Shown: positions 25,863-35,941 of the stretch, in pieces | Layout of the letters: each line of letters begins with the position of its first letter | Position numbering within the stretch: the stretch's first letter is position 1 | Source: Acidobacteriota bacterium | GTDB taxonomy: Bacteria > Acidobacteriota > Blastocatellia > Pyrinomonadales > Pyrinomonadaceae | Length of the DNA stretch: 44,254 nucleotides | Assembly: GCA_029781855.1 (NCBI GenBank) | Contig: JAKOVX010000065.1 | Location: forward strand, 1 to 44,254 | Direction of reading: 5' to 3' | Notes under the pieces: generated by a model | The model's input: the letters and a program-made list of their open reading frames with translations, nothing else | What the model was told of the DNA's origin: nothing | Database searches by the model: none | Program-made: the position numbers and the translations under genes

Positions 25863-25886
25863 TATTATCTTCAGGTAATATCAAAA
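25857..25886 (+). other. Perfect 11-bp hairpin filling the gap before yraN
   Basis: TTTTGATATTA, loop TCTTCAGG, TAATATCAAAA. It contains the stop codon of the 3D-domain gene (25860-25862) and ends at the base before the yraN ATG. The only Shine-Dalgarno-like bases (CAGG) are in the loop. The absence of a T-run argues against a terminator on the plus strand; a translation-control structure or a protein operator is possible. Confidence 0.75.
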
Positions 25887-26375
25887 ATGCCGGAAACGCT
25901 GAGCATCATCTCCTCCGAAACAGGCGGATCGCGACTGCCCGAGGATTCGCTCGGCGTACGTGGCGAGAGACTCGCCGCGCAGTTTCTCGAGAAGCTCGGA
26001 TTCCGCATTGTCGTTTCAAATTTTAAGGTCCCGGTCGGACGCAACAGCAAAGGCGTGCAGGTCACCGGCGAGATCGACATAGTCGCGCTCGAAGACGAAA
26101 CGCTGTGCTTTGTCGAGGTCAAAACGCGGCGTTCGGACGAGTTCACGCCGGTGATCACTGCGGTCGACCTCAAAAAGCAGCGACAGATCACGCGAACGGC
26201 CCGAGTTTATCGCAAGATCTTCGGCGTTCGCGAAATGGAATATCGGTTCGACGTAGTCACGGTGCTTATGCCAAAACACGCCGCTCCTGAGATCAAACTT
26301 GCGAGAGCTTATTGGACCGAAGGCAAATTCAAAAAGAGATCGTGGAATAACAACATCTGGAACGATTTTGATTGA
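25887..26375 (+). CDS. yraN: YraN/UPF0102 family endonuclease-like protein
   Basis: 162 aa. Nuclease-like core: GVRGERLAAQFLEKLGFRIV, GEIDIVALEDETLCFVEVKT, then R81. E27, D64, E77 and K79 match the RecB/Holliday-junction-resolvase-like metal site (E ... GExD ... ExK). The family is widespread and its role is unproven. An insertion of about 8 residues (GRNSKGVQ) precedes the GEIDIV strand. No rnhB or other usual neighbour lies here. The S9 peptidase frame starts within the end of this gene, but its likely start is 62 nt downstream. Confidence 0.88.
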   Translation: MPETLSIISSETGGSRLPEDSLGVRGERLAAQFLEKLGFRIVVSNFKVPVGRNSKGVQVTGEIDIVALEDETLCFVEVKTRRSDEFTPVITAVDLKKQRQITRTARVYRKIFGVREMEYRFDVVTVLMPKHAAPEIKLARAYWTEGKFKKRSWNNNIWNDFD

Positions 26376-26437
26376 ACCGATCGCCGATCATTTGCGTAAT
26401 GAAATTGAGACAATTTCAACGGCAACTACCAAAAAAT

Positions 26438-28780
26438 ATGAGAATCAAGCTGATCTTTTCGGTTTTACTGGTATCACTATCCATCTTTGCTTCGCTCGCT
26501 GTTGCCCAGCAACCGCCGCTGATCGACCGCGAGGCTTTCTTCGGAAACCCCGAATACGCGGGCGCCCAGATCTCTCCGGACGGCAAGTTCATCTCGTTCA
26601 TCAAACCGTACAAGGACACGATGAATATCTGGGTCAAAGGTGTCGATGAGCCGTTCAATGCGGCCCGGCCGATGACCGCCGACACCAAACGCCCGGTACG
26701 GAGCTACTTCTGGTCGCGGGACGGCAAGTACATTCTGTTCGTCCAGGACCAAGGCGGCGATGAGAATTTCAACGTCTATGCCGTCAACCCGGCGGATAAA
26801 CCTGCCGCGGGCTCGGACGTTCCGGCCGCGCGAAATATAACAGCAGGCAAAGGCATCCGCGCGATCATCCAGGCGGTGCCGAAGTCGGACCCCGACGCCA
26901 TTTATGTCGGTTTGAACGAACGCGACAAGGCATGGCACGACCTCTACAAGGTCAAGATCTCGACCGGCGAGCGGACGCTGATCAACGAAAACAAGGACCG
27001 CTATCAGGGAATCGTTTTCGACAATGCCGACAAGATGCGGCTCGCGGTCCGCTCGGCACAGAACGGCGACACCGAGATCCTGCGTATCGACGACGACGGC
27101 AAAGCCACCAAAATATATTCCTGTACGACGCTCGAGACGTGCTCACCGCTGGGGTTCAACAAGGACAACAAGCGCGTTTACATCCAAACGAACAAGGGCG
27201 ACCTTGACCTGATCGAACTCGAACTGCTCGACGTCGCGACCGGCAAGACCGAAAAGGTCGAAAGCGACCCGCTCGGCAAGGTCGATCTCGGCGGCGTCAG
27301 TTTTTCGGACATCACCCACGAGATGATCGCGACCACCTACGAGGACGACCGCGTCCGTACCTATTGGAAAGACAAGGGTTACGAGAAAGACTACAACAAT
27401 ATCAAAAAACGGCTCGGTGATCGCGAGATCAGCTTTAATTCATCGACCGCGGACGAAAAGAAGTTCATCGTTGCGACCTACAGCGACGTTGACCCTGGTA
27501 CCGTATGGCTCTACGATCGTAAATCGGGCAACCTCTCGACCCTTTATCAGGTACGCGAAAAACTTGACCGCAAGGCACTTTCACCGATGACCTCGGTCAA
27601 GTACAAATCGTCCGACGGCCTTGAAATTCAAGCGTACCTGACCCTGCCGAAAGGCCTGGCCGCAAAGAACCTGCCGGTCGTAATTTTTCCGCACGGCGGA
27701 CCGTGGGGACGTGATTCGTGGGGATATAACACGTTCGCCCAATTCCTCGCCAATCGCGGCTACGCCGTGCTGCAGCCGAATTTCCGTGCCTCGACCGGTT
27801 ACGGCAAGAAGTTTCTGAACGCCGGCAACAACCAGTGGGGCGAGAAAATGCAGGACGACCTGACGTGGGGCGTCAAGTACCTGATAGAGCAAGGTATCGC
27901 TGATCCTAAGAGGGTCGGAATAATGGGCGGCAGCTACGGCGGCTACGCGACGCTTGCCGGTGTGGCGTTCACGCCGGACGTTTACGCCGGAGCGGTCGCT
28001 ATCGTGGCTCCGTCAAATCTCGAAACACTGCTCCAGTCGATCCCGCCGTATTGGGAAGCCGCACGCACGATATTTTACGAGCGGATGGGAAACCCCAACA
28101 CGCCGGAAGGCCTGGCGCAGATGAAGCGACAATCACCGCTCTATTCTGCCGACAAGATCAAAACGCCTCTGATGGTCGTTCAGGGAGCCAACGACCCTCG
28201 TGTCAATAAGCGTGAGGCCGACCAGATCGTAATCGCTCTTCGCGACCGCAATTATCCGGTCGAATACCTCGTCGCTCCGGACGAAGGACACGGTTTCGCC
28301 CGACCGGTCAACAACTCAGCGATGATCGCGGCGGCTGAGAAGTTCCTAGCCAAGCATTTGGGAGGCCGTTTTCAGGAATCGATGACACCCGAGGTCGCAA
28401 AACGGCTCGGTGAGATCACCGTCGACCCGAAGACTGTCACCCTTGCAAAGCCCGCAGCCAAGTCGGAAGGCCCGGCTGCTGACATGAACGGTAAATGGTC
28501 GCTCGCGGCGGACGCGAACGGTCAAACGCTGCAGATCGCAGTCGAATTCAAACAGACGGGTGCGGCATTTACCGGAGCCACCAATTCACAGATTGGAAAC
28601 GGAACGATCGACGGCGGCAAAGTGAACGGCAAATCGTTCACCGCTATCCTGCATGCCGAGGTCCAGGGCCAGATCGTCGATTTTACGATGGAAGGCACGA
28701 TCGACGGCGACAAGATAACCGGGACATTCACGAATCCCGGATTCGGGTCGATCCCGTTCTCGGCAACGCGGGACAAGTAA
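26438..28780 (+). CDS. Secreted S9-family prolyl oligopeptidase/acylaminoacyl peptidase
   Basis: 780 aa from ATG 26438, chosen for the signal peptide MRIKLIFSVLLVSLSIFASL ending VAQ; the open frame begins 66 nt earlier. A beta-propeller (about 25-395; ISPDGKFISFIKPYK, YFWSRDGKYILFVQDQGGDE) precedes the alpha/beta-hydrolase domain with the triad S499 (GGSYGG), D586 (GANDPRV) and H618 (PDEGHGF). After residue 680 an extra beta-rich domain of about 100 residues follows a Lys/Ala linker (MNGKWSLAADANGQTLQIAV, FTGATNSQIGNGTIDGGKVN). Probably digests peptides in the periplasm or outside. Single gene with a terminator. Confidence 0.9.
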   Translation: MRIKLIFSVLLVSLSIFASLAVAQQPPLIDREAFFGNPEYAGAQISPDGKFISFIKPYKDTMNIWVKGVDEPFNAARPMTADTKRPVRSYFWSRDGKYILFVQDQGGDENFNVYAVNPADKPAAGSDVPAARNITAGKGIRAIIQAVPKSDPDAIYVGLNERDKAWHDLYKVKISTGERTLINENKDRYQGIVFDNADKMRLAVRSAQNGDTEILRIDDDGKATKIYSCTTLETCSPLGFNKDNKRVYIQTNKGDLDLIELELLDVATGKTEKVESDPLGKVDLGGVSFSDITHEMIATTYEDDRVRTYWKDKGYEKDYNNIKKRLGDREISFNSSTADEKKFIVATYSDVDPGTVWLYDRKSGNLSTLYQVREKLDRKALSPMTSVKYKSSDGLEIQAYLTLPKGLAAKNLPVVIFPHGGPWGRDSWGYNTFAQFLANRGYAVLQPNFRASTGYGKKFLNAGNNQWGEKMQDDLTWGVKYLIEQGIADPKRVGIMGGSYGGYATLAGVAFTPDVYAGAVAIVAPSNLETLLQSIPPYWEAARTIFYERMGNPNTPEGLAQMKRQSPLYSADKIKTPLMVVQGANDPRVNKREADQIVIALRDRNYPVEYLVAPDEGHGFARPVNNSAMIAAAEKFLAKHLGGRFQESMTPEVAKRLGEITVDPKTVTLAKPAAKSEGPAADMNGKWSLAADANGQTLQIAVEFKQTGAAFTGATNSQIGNGTIDGGKVNGKSFTAILHAEVQGQIVDFTMEGTIDGDKITGTFTNPGFGSIPFSATRDK

Positions 28781-28793
28781 CCCGGCGTTGATC

Positions 28794-28839
28794 AAAAAAA
28801 TGCGGACCCGATCTCATTCGAGACCGCGTCCGCTTTTTT
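28794..28839. terminator. Bidirectional terminator between the peptidase and hemL
   Basis: A7, then GCGGAC ... GTCCGC with an inner TCTC-ATTC-GAGA stem, then T6. It can end the peptidase transcript on plus and the nine-gene hem transcript on minus. Confidence 0.85.
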
Positions 28840-28853
28840 CGTTTTTCGGGCGA

Positions 28854-30137
28854 TCAGTTTGCCAGCGAGCGGCGGTTCGCCGCGATAGTTTGGTCCAGAT
28901 CCGCGTGCGAATGGACGCCCGACACAAAACATGCTTCGAACTGCGACGGCGGCAGATAGATTCCCTGCTCGAGCATTTGTCCAAAATAGTTGGTGAATTT
29001 GGCTGTGTCCGACGTCTTTGCGGAATCAAAATCGGTTACTTCTTCGCCCGTGAAGAATAGCGTGAACATCGAACCGCACGAATTAAGGGTGTAGTCGAGG
29101 CCGAGGTCGGACATGTTCTCACGGACGCCTGCGTACAAGTACTCACACGACGCGGCAAGCCGCGTGTAAAAATCGGGGTCTTCGTCGATGATCGACAGCG
29201 TCTCGATGCCGGCGGTCATCGCTAGCGGATTGCCGGAGAGCGTTCCGGCCTGATAAACCGGGCCCGACGGAGCGATCAGGCTCATAATGTCGCCTCGTCC
29301 GCCATATGCGCCGACCGGAAGGCCGCCGCCGATGATCTTGCCGAATGTCGTCAGATCGGGCGCGATGCCGTAGATCTCCTGTGCTCCGCCGCGTGCGACG
29401 CGGAAACCGCTCATCACCTCGTCAAAGATCAGCACGATCCCTTCGGCGGTGCAGAGCTCACGCAGTTCCGCCAGAAACTCCGGGTCCGCCGTTACGCAGC
29501 CCATATTGCCGGCGACGGGTTCGATAAAAACCGCAGCGATCTCGCCCTTGTATTCGGCAACAAGCTCGCGGACCGAAGCTATATCGTTGTATCGTGCGTT
29601 TAGCGTATCTTTCGCCGTCGACCTGGTCACACCCGGGCTGTCGGGCAGGCCGAGCGTCATTACGCCCGAACCAGCCTTGCTCAGGAACGAATCGCCGTGG
29701 CCGTGGTAGCAGCCTTCGAATTTAATGATCTTCTCGCGGCCGGTAAACCCGCGGGCGAGGCGCATCGCGCTCATGGTCGCCTCGGTGCCGGAGTTGACCA
29801 TTCGAACGATCTCGATAGAAGGTACGATCTTTTTGACGAGCTTGGCGAGTGTTATCTCCTTTTCGGAACTCGCACCGAAGCTCGTGCTGTTGCCCGCCGC
29901 ATCCTTGATCGCGTTGATCACGCGTTCGTGGGCGTGCCCGACGATCATCGGCCCCCAAGATCCGATGTAATCGACGAACTCGTTCCCGTCAACGTCGTAG
30001 ATCTTCGAACCCGCAGCACGTTCGATGTAGAGCGGATCACGGCCGACGGATTTGAACGCCCGAACCGGCGAATTCACGCCTCCGGGCATGTGTTTTTGCG
30101 CTTCGGCAAATAACTGACTGCTTTTTGAAGTGTTCAT
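28854..30137 (-). CDS. hemL: Glutamate-1-semialdehyde 2,1-aminomutase
   Basis: PLP enzyme that converts glutamate 1-semialdehyde into 5-aminolevulinate, second step of the C5 pathway. 427 aa, the family length. PLP lysine K267 in [19 protein letters not shown]; also [53 protein letters not shown]. Last gene of the hem operon, 5 nt after hemB, ended by the bidirectional terminator. Confidence 0.96.
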   Translation of the reverse strand: MNTSKSSQLFAEAQKHMPGGVNSPVRAFKSVGRDPLYIERAAGSKIYDVDGNEFVDYIGSWGPMIVGHAHERVINAIKDAAGNSTSFGASSEKEITLAKLVKKIVPSIEIVRMVNSGTEATMSAMRLARGFTGREKIIKFEGCYHGHGDSFLSKAGSGVMTLGLPDSPGVTRSTAKDTLNARYNDIASVRELVAEYKGEIAAVFIEPVAGNMGCVTADPEFLAELRELCTAEGIVLIFDEVMSGFRVARGGAQEIYGIAPDLTTFGKIIGGGLPVGAYGGRGDIMSLIAPSGPVYQAGTLSGNPLAMTAGIETLSIIDEDPDFYTRLAASCEYLYAGVRENMSDLGLDYTLNSCGSMFTLFFTGEEVTDFDSAKTSDTAKFTNYFGQMLEQGIYLPPSQFEACFVSGVHSHADLDQTIAANRRSLAN

Positions 30138-30142
30138 TTGAA

Positions 30143-31129
30143 TTACAGAATGCGTGCAGCGTCCTTGGCAAAATAGGTGATTATCACATCGGCTCCGGCA
30201 CGTTTTATTGACGTCAGAATCTCCATCATGACCTTTTCGCCGTCGAGCCAGCCGTTTGCTGCGGCCGCTTTGACCATCGAGTATTCGCCGCTGACATTGT
30301 AGGCAGCGATCGGCATGTTGAATGTGTCTTTCGTGCGGCGGATAAGGTCGAGGTACGAGAGGGCCGGTTTGACCATCACAATGTCGGCACCTTCCTGGAT
30401 GTCCAGAGCGATCTCGCGCATCGCTTCGTCGCTGTTGCCGAAGTCCATCTGATAGGTCTTGCGGTCGCCAAACTGCGGTGCCGACTCGGCTGCCTCGCGG
30501 AAAGGGCCGTAGAACGCCGATGAGAATTTTGCCGAATACGCCATGATCGGCGTTTCAGTAAATCCATCCTCGTCCAGTGCCTTTCGGATCGCCGCCACGC
30601 GTCCGTCCATCATATCGCTCGGTGCGATGATGTCTGCTCCGGCCCTCGCGTGCGAAACGGCCTCGGCCGCGAGCAGTTCGAGCGTTGCGTCATTTTGCAC
30701 GTATCCGTCCTCGACGATGCCGCAGTGGCCGTGCGAGGTGTATTCGCAAAGGCAAACGTCGGTAATGACGACCAGACCCGGAAAAGTACGTTTGATCTCG
30801 CGGGTCGCTCGCTGGATGATACCGTCTTCGGCGTACGCTCCGGAGCCGACCTCGTCCTTTTCGAGCGGAATGCCGAAAAGCAATACGCTTTTGATCCCGA
30901 GCGACACGAGTTCGGCACATTCGATCAGGATATTGTCGACCGACATTTGATACTGCCCGGGCATCGACGAGATCTCTTTTTTGAAATTCTCGCCCTCGAC
31001 GATGAAAAGCGGATAGATCAGATCGGCTTTGTTCAGCGACGTCTCGCGAAACATGTCCCTTATTGCCGTCGATCGTCTGAGCCGGCGAAGCCGTCTAACT
31101 GGAAAATTTGGCTGGTTAAAATTGCTCAT
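30143..31129 (-). CDS. hemB: Porphobilinogen synthase (5-aminolevulinate dehydratase)
   Basis: Condenses two 5-aminolevulinates into porphobilinogen. 328 aa. Schiff-base lysines K201 ([15 protein letters not shown]) and K254 ([10 protein letters not shown]). The metal loop [14 protein letters not shown] carries C126, C128 and C136, the three-cysteine zinc form rather than the aspartate-rich magnesium form. It lies 4 nt after hemG and 5 nt before hemL. Confidence 0.97.
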   Translation of the reverse strand: MSNFNQPNFPVRRLRRLRRSTAIRDMFRETSLNKADLIYPLFIVEGENFKKEISSMPGQYQMSVDNILIECAELVSLGIKSVLLFGIPLEKDEVGSGAYAEDGIIQRATREIKRTFPGLVVITDVCLCEYTSHGHCGIVEDGYVQNDATLELLAAEAVSHARAGADIIAPSDMMDGRVAAIRKALDEDGFTETPIMAYSAKFSSAFYGPFREAAESAPQFGDRKTYQMDFGNSDEAMREIALDIQEGADIVMVKPALSYLDLIRRTKDTFNMPIAAYNVSGEYSMVKAAAANGWLDGEKVMMEILTSIKRAGADVIITYFAKDAARIL

Positions 31130-31133
31130 TTTG

Positions 31134-32456
31134 TTAACTCAGATATTTTTCAACATTATCGGCGGTCGCATAGGCGTTCTTTACGCAGTCGCCCATCGAG
31201 ATGCCGCGGTAAAAATTACTGCAAAAATAAAGTCCGGGATTGCTCTTTTCAAAATCCGCACAAGCCGCCGTGACGTCCTCGTAACCGACGCGGTATTGCG
31301 GGATCGCCTTCGCCCAGCGTTTGATGTGAACGAATTCCGGTTCGCCCGCAACACCGAGGATATCGTTTAACTGGCTGAGCACCAGCGACTGCAGCTCATC
31401 GTCCGTTTTCGCGTCGAGCGAGTCGCCGGAACGTACGCCTCCGACAAACGTAACAAGCAACTGATACCCGTCGGGCGCACGCTCGGGGAACACGGCCGAA
31501 TGGTAGAGTGTGCCCAGGATCGGACGTTTTTCTTTGCTCGCGATGAGGAATCCGAAACCGTCGAGCTTGGCAGGGATCTTTTCGGTCTTAAACCCCAGAA
31601 TCACTACCGCGAGCTTCGGGTAATTTACATCCGCAAGCAACGTCCCGAGCTTTTCATCGCGGCTTTCGATCAGTTTGGCCGCAACGTACGAAGGCGTCGA
31701 GATGACGACGGCGTCAAATTCACCGCCGTTCACGCGAAACTTGCCGTCCGTTTCCTCGATCTCGCTCACCGGACTCGCGACTTTGATACCATTGCCGATC
31801 TCGTCGGCGAGCGCCGTGATCAGGGTTTTCAGGCCGCCGCGAAACGAGAATGTTCGCGGAAAATCCGGGTCCGCCTTTTCGGTCTTGCGGCGGATCGTCG
31901 CCATTATCAGGCTGCCGTAGTCGCGTTCCATCTCATAAAGCTTCGGGAACGCCGACCGCATACTCAAATTTCTCGGATCACCAGCATAAACACCCGAAAC
32001 GAACGGGTCGATCGCCTTATCGAGAAACTCAGGCCCGATACGACGCGTGACGAATTCGGCGACCGATTCGTGCTCCGGCGATTTCGTGCGGACGAAAGGC
32101 TCGCGCATCAGGCCAAAGATGGTCTTCAATGAAAAGAAGCCGTTAACGAACGACTTCGGCCCTATCGCTTCGAGTTTCCCATCGGCAAGAATGTAGCGTT
32201 TCTTTGCAGATTCGTCGGCTGCAAGCACCCTGTCTTCAAGCTTCAAGGACTTGACCAGATCGACGAACCGCGGCGATTTTAAAAGGCTGTTCGGACCCTG
32301 TTCGATAGTAAAGCCGTCGCGTGTGACGGTCTGAACGTTGCCGCCGACCGTATCCGCCGCTTCACAAACAGTAACGTCAAAGCCCTTCTTCTTGAGCAAA
32401 TACGCTGTCGTCAGGCCCGAGATACCTCCACCGATGACAGCCACGCGTTTCGTCAT
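31134..32456 (-). CDS. hemG: Protoporphyrinogen oxidase, HemY type (FAD)
   Basis: Oxidises protoporphyrinogen IX (or coproporphyrinogen III in some branches) with FAD and oxygen. 440 aa. N-terminal dinucleotide motif [20 protein letters not shown] with the following acidic E in [45 protein letters not shown]-terminal FAD segment [20 protein letters not shown]. This is the monofunctional HemY-like (oxygen-dependent) family, unrelated to the FMN HemG of enterics. Its ATG overlaps the hemH stop by one base. Confidence 0.92.
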   Translation of the reverse strand: MTKRVAVIGGGISGLTTAYLLKKKGFDVTVCEAADTVGGNVQTVTRDGFTIEQGPNSLLKSPRFVDLVKSLKLEDRVLAADESAKKRYILADGKLEAIGPKSFVNGFFSLKTIFGLMREPFVRTKSPEHESVAEFVTRRIGPEFLDKAIDPFVSGVYAGDPRNLSMRSAFPKLYEMERDYGSLIMATIRRKTEKADPDFPRTFSFRGGLKTLITALADEIGNGIKVASPVSEIEETDGKFRVNGGEFDAVVISTPSYVAAKLIESRDEKLGTLLADVNYPKLAVVILGFKTEKIPAKLDGFGFLIASKEKRPILGTLYHSAVFPERAPDGYQLLVTFVGGVRSGDSLDAKTDDELQSLVLSQLNDILGVAGEPEFVHIKRWAKAIPQYRVGYEDVTAACADFEKSNPGLYFCSNFYRGISMGDCVKNAYATADNVEKYLS

Positions 32457-33484
32457 TATTCACCTGCCGCGGCCGACCCGGCCGCCTCCGGGACGCCCGC
32501 CTTTTCAAATACGAGCCTCGCAAGAGCATCGATGAAAAGCGGCGAATCGTTGAGCCCAGTCGTCACCTCGTACTGCTCGACACCCGCTTCGCTCGCGACG
32601 TGGCGATACTCGATGCCCAATTCAAAAAGCGTTTCGAGATGGTCGGACGCAAATGCCACCGGAATAACGACCATGTGTTTGACACCTTTTGAAGCGAGGT
32701 CCTTGATCGTATCGGGCGTCGATGGTGTCAGCCATTTTAGCGGGCCTACCTTTGATTGGTAGCAAAGGCTGCTCGCCTGAGTGTATGCCCCAAGCCGCAT
32801 GATCGCATCGACCGTCTCCTTGATGTGGCCCGAATACGGGTCGCCCTGACGAACCAATTTCATCGGCGTTCCGTGGGCACTGAACACAAGGTGCGTGTCC
32901 TGACGAATTTCTTCCGGAAAACGCTCAAGCCCTTCATTAATCCGTTCAACCAATGCCTCGACGTAGTGCGGAAAGTCGTAATACGACTCGACCAGCGTCG
33001 TTTCGATCTGCATCTCATTTCCCCGCTTGCCGAGCTGCTTTTCCCATTCCTTTACGCTCGATTCCGTCGTCGCTTTGGAATAATGCGGATAGAGCGGAAG
33101 CAGGATGACTCGCTTAATTCCCTCTTTCGCGATCTCATCGAGCGTCTCCTCGGTCGACGGTTTCCAGTAACGCATCGCGGCGTAAACCTTTGCGGGGAAA
33201 CGCTCGTTCAGCTTTTCTTCGAGCAAAGCAGCCTGTTTCAGGGTGTGATCCTTGAGCGGGGATTTGCCGCCGATCTTCTCATACTGCTTTCTGACCATCG
33301 GCGAACGACGCGTCGAGATGAGCTTCGCAAGGCGTTTTCGAAACAGAAAGCTGCCCGGAAAATCGATGATATCCGGATCCGAAAACAGATTGAACAGAAA
33401 CGGCTCAACCGCGTCGAGCGAATCCGGCCCGCCGAGATTGAGTAAAACTACGCCGATCTTTTCACTTTTCCCCTGGTTCACCAT
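32456..33484 (-). CDS. hemH: Ferrochelatase
   Basis: Inserts iron(II) into protoporphyrin IX, the last step to protoheme. 342 aa. Catalytic-type H204 in VFSAHGTPMK and E284 in SDHLETLFELG; LLNLGGPDSLDAVEPFLFNL at the front; LLPLYPHYSKATTESS. No iron-sulfur cysteine cluster is obvious in the C-terminus. The final residues are an Ala/Gly-rich tail. It follows hemN after 15 nt. A coproporphyrin ferrochelatase cannot be excluded, but hemN upstream supports the classical protoporphyrin route. Confidence 0.95.
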   Translation of the reverse strand: MVNQGKSEKIGVVLLNLGGPDSLDAVEPFLFNLFSDPDIIDFPGSFLFRKRLAKLISTRRSPMVRKQYEKIGGKSPLKDHTLKQAALLEEKLNERFPAKVYAAMRYWKPSTEETLDEIAKEGIKRVILLPLYPHYSKATTESSVKEWEKQLGKRGNEMQIETTLVESYYDFPHYVEALVERINEGLERFPEEIRQDTHLVFSAHGTPMKLVRQGDPYSGHIKETVDAIMRLGAYTQASSLCYQSKVGPLKWLTPSTPDTIKDLASKGVKHMVVIPVAFASDHLETLFELGIEYRHVASEAGVEQYEVTTGLNDSPLFIDALARLVFEKAGVPEAAGSAAAGE

Positions 33485-33499
33485 TCCCCTTTTTCCTTT

Positions 33500-34891
33500 C
33501 TACACGGTCTTTGAGAACACCGGTTTGTCCTTGATCATCTGCTCGAGATAGGCGTCAAAACACATCGCGACATTTCGGATGATCAAGATGCCGGAACGTG
33601 TAACGCTTATCCTCTCGGCGTCTACCTCGACCAAACCCTCAGAGATGAACGGTTTGAGTTTAGGCAGGTCAGCGGCAAAATATTCGTCAAACTCAATGTC
33701 GAACGTCCTTTCCACGCGCCGTTTGTCGATCTCCAAATTGCACATCATCTGCATGATCGTTTCCTTGCGGATGTGGTCGTCACGGGTCATGCGATAACCG
33801 ACGTGCGTTGCCGCCTTGCCGGCGTCGATGTTGGCGTAATACTCGGGAAAGGTCTTCGCGTTTTGGGCGTAAATATTCTCGAACTGGCTTATCGCCGAGA
33901 TGCCGAACGCGTAAACATCGCAGCCCGACTTGGTCGAATAACCCTGAAAATTGCGATACAGCGTACCGTTCTCCTGGGCGATCGCGAGTTCGTCGGTCGG
34001 CTTTGCGAAATGGTCCATTCCGATATACACGTAGCCGGCATCGATCAACGTTTCGATCGTCATCTGCAGGATCGCGAGACGCTCATCCGGCGAAGGAATG
34101 GCCTCGGCCGGCATCGCCGACTGGTTCTTTTTGAGCCACGGAACGTGTGCGTAATTGAAGACAGCGATACGGTTCGGTGAAATGTCGATGACGCGGTTCA
34201 CCGTATCTGTAAAGGTCTCGACTGTCTGGTACGGCAGTCCATAGATGAGGTCGAGATTGACGCTCTGAAAACCAAGTTCGCGTGCCCACGCGACTGTCTG
34301 CCGCGTGATCTCCTCAGACTGAACGCGGTTGATAGCCTCCTGAACCTTCGGGTTGAAGTCCTGGACGCCAAAGCTCGTCCGGTTGAATCCGATTTCGTGA
34401 AGGGCCACCATATGCTCGCGTGTCAGGCCGCGAGGGTCGATCTCGACGCTTGCCTCGATGTCGTCTTCGAATTCGAACCGCTCGCGAATGTAGTTGCCGA
34501 TATCCCGAATCTCATCCGGGAAAAGGTACGATGGAGTTCCGCCGCCCCAATGGAGCTGCGCTGCTTTTCGGTCGTCGGCGATCGCCGGCCGAAGCAGGTC
34601 GATCTCACGTTTGAGATATTCGTTATATTGATGTATCAGGCCGCGGTCGTGCGTGACCCGCATGTTGCAGCCGCAGAAAAAACAAAGCTTTTCACAGAAT
34701 GGAAAGTGAAAATAGAGTGAGATCGGACCACCGCCGGCGGCTGTATTCGTATCGACGATCTCGCGTGTGAAATCGACACCTGTAAATTCCCGGGAAAAGA
34801 GTGGAGCCGTGGGATACGAGGTGTATCGCGGCCCCTGCTGGTTGAATTTCTTCAAGACATCGAAATCGATAGTGTTGCTAATGTCCGCCAT
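33500..34891 (-). CDS. hemN: Oxygen-independent coproporphyrinogen III oxidase
   Basis: Radical SAM enzyme that decarboxylates coproporphyrinogen III to protoporphyrinogen IX without oxygen. 463 aa, the length of true HemN rather than the shorter HemW. Cluster motif FPFCEKLCFFCGC gives the CxxxCxxC cysteines C66, C70, C73 plus C75. Also PRYTSYPTAP, the HWGGGTPSYL SAM motif, ASVEIDPRGLT, NLDLIYGLPYQT and YIGMDHFAKP. Lies 9 nt after hemE. Confidence 0.96.
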   Translation of the reverse strand: MADISNTIDFDVLKKFNQQGPRYTSYPTAPLFSREFTGVDFTREIVDTNTAAGGGPISLYFHFPFCEKLCFFCGCNMRVTHDRGLIHQYNEYLKREIDLLRPAIADDRKAAQLHWGGGTPSYLFPDEIRDIGNYIRERFEFEDDIEASVEIDPRGLTREHMVALHEIGFNRTSFGVQDFNPKVQEAINRVQSEEITRQTVAWARELGFQSVNLDLIYGLPYQTVETFTDTVNRVIDISPNRIAVFNYAHVPWLKKNQSAMPAEAIPSPDERLAILQMTIETLIDAGYVYIGMDHFAKPTDELAIAQENGTLYRNFQGYSTKSGCDVYAFGISAISQFENIYAQNAKTFPEYYANIDAGKAATHVGYRMTRDDHIRKETIMQMMCNLEIDKRRVERTFDIEFDEYFAADLPKLKPFISEGLVEVDAERISVTRSGILIIRNVAMCFDAYLEQMIKDKPVFSKTV

Positions 34892-34900
34892 ATTCCCGCC

Positions 34901-35941
34901 TTATCGATGATATTTGGGACTGAGTTCCTTTACACATCGTACCAAATATTGGGTATTCTCGACCGGAGTCGTCGGCAGAATGCCGTGGCCGAGGTTAAAT
35001 ACGTGGCCGCTGCCAGTGCCGTAATTTTCGAGCACACGTTCGGCCTCCTGTTTGATCTTTTCCTTGGGAGCAAATAGAACGCATGGGTCGAGATTTCCCT
35101 GCAGTGCCTTAGTGTTGCCGATCCGTGAACGTGCGTCGCCGATATCCATCGTCCAGTCGAGGCCGATAACGTCACACTTCAGATCGACAAGCTTTTCGAG
35201 CGAATTAACGCCCTTGGCAAATACGATCACCGGTGCTCCGTTCGTCTCCAACCGCTCGCAAATGTATTTGATGTATCGCAGCGAAAATTCTTCGAGGTCG
35301 TTCGGAGCTAAAATGCCGGCCCACGTATCGAAGATCTGCACGGCGTCGCAGCCGGCACGGATCTTCGCGTTCAGATAATCCACGACCGAATCCGACAGAA
35401 TCCTAAGCAGATCGTGTGCAGCCGCCGGATCGGTGTAGATCATTTGTTTGATGACGTCAAAATTCCGCGTTCCTTTACCCTCGACCATATAGGTCGCCAG
35501 CGTCCACGGAGCTCCTGAAAAACCGATCAGAGGCACCCGTCCGGCGAGCTTTTCCTTGGTCACCTTGATCGCGTCCATCACGTATTGCAGCCGGTCGGTA
35601 ACGCCCTCGGTGTTCAATCGTGCGAGGTCTGCCTGCGAGCGGATCGGGTCGTCGAAGGTCGGGCCTTTCGATTCGATCATTTCGAGGTGCATTCCCATTG
35701 CTTCGGGGATCACGAGAATGTCCGAAAAGAGGATCGCGGCGTCGACGCCGATGATATCGACCGGCTGGACCGTGACCTCGCTCGCTAGTTCCGGCGTCTT
35801 GCACAAGGTCAGAAAATCCGTCTTTTCGCGGATCGCTCGATATTCGGGCAAATACCGGCCCGCCTGCCGCATGATCCAGATCGGCGTACGATCGATCGGT
35901 TCGCGTTTACATGCCTTTATAAATATATGTTCGTTATTCAA
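34901..35941 (-). CDS. hemE: Uroporphyrinogen decarboxylase
   Basis: Removes four carboxyl groups from uroporphyrinogen III to give coproporphyrinogen III. 346 aa. Signature RTPIWIMRQAGRYLPEYR with the substrate-binding arginines, D74 in AAILFSDILVIPEAMGM, IGFSGAPWTLATYMVEG and the C-terminal FNLGHGILPTTPVENT. The start overlaps the hemD stop by 8 nt, so the two are probably translationally coupled. Confidence 0.97.
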   Translation of the reverse strand: MNNEHIFIKACKREPIDRTPIWIMRQAGRYLPEYRAIREKTDFLTLCKTPELASEVTVQPVDIIGVDAAILFSDILVIPEAMGMHLEMIESKGPTFDDPIRSQADLARLNTEGVTDRLQYVMDAIKVTKEKLAGRVPLIGFSGAPWTLATYMVEGKGTRNFDVIKQMIYTDPAAAHDLLRILSDSVVDYLNAKIRAGCDAVQIFDTWAGILAPNDLEEFSLRYIKYICERLETNGAPVIVFAKGVNSLEKLVDLKCDVIGLDWTMDIGDARSRIGNTKALQGNLDPCVLFAPKEKIKQEAERVLENYGTGSGHVFNLGHGILPTTPVENTQYLVRCVKELSPKYHR

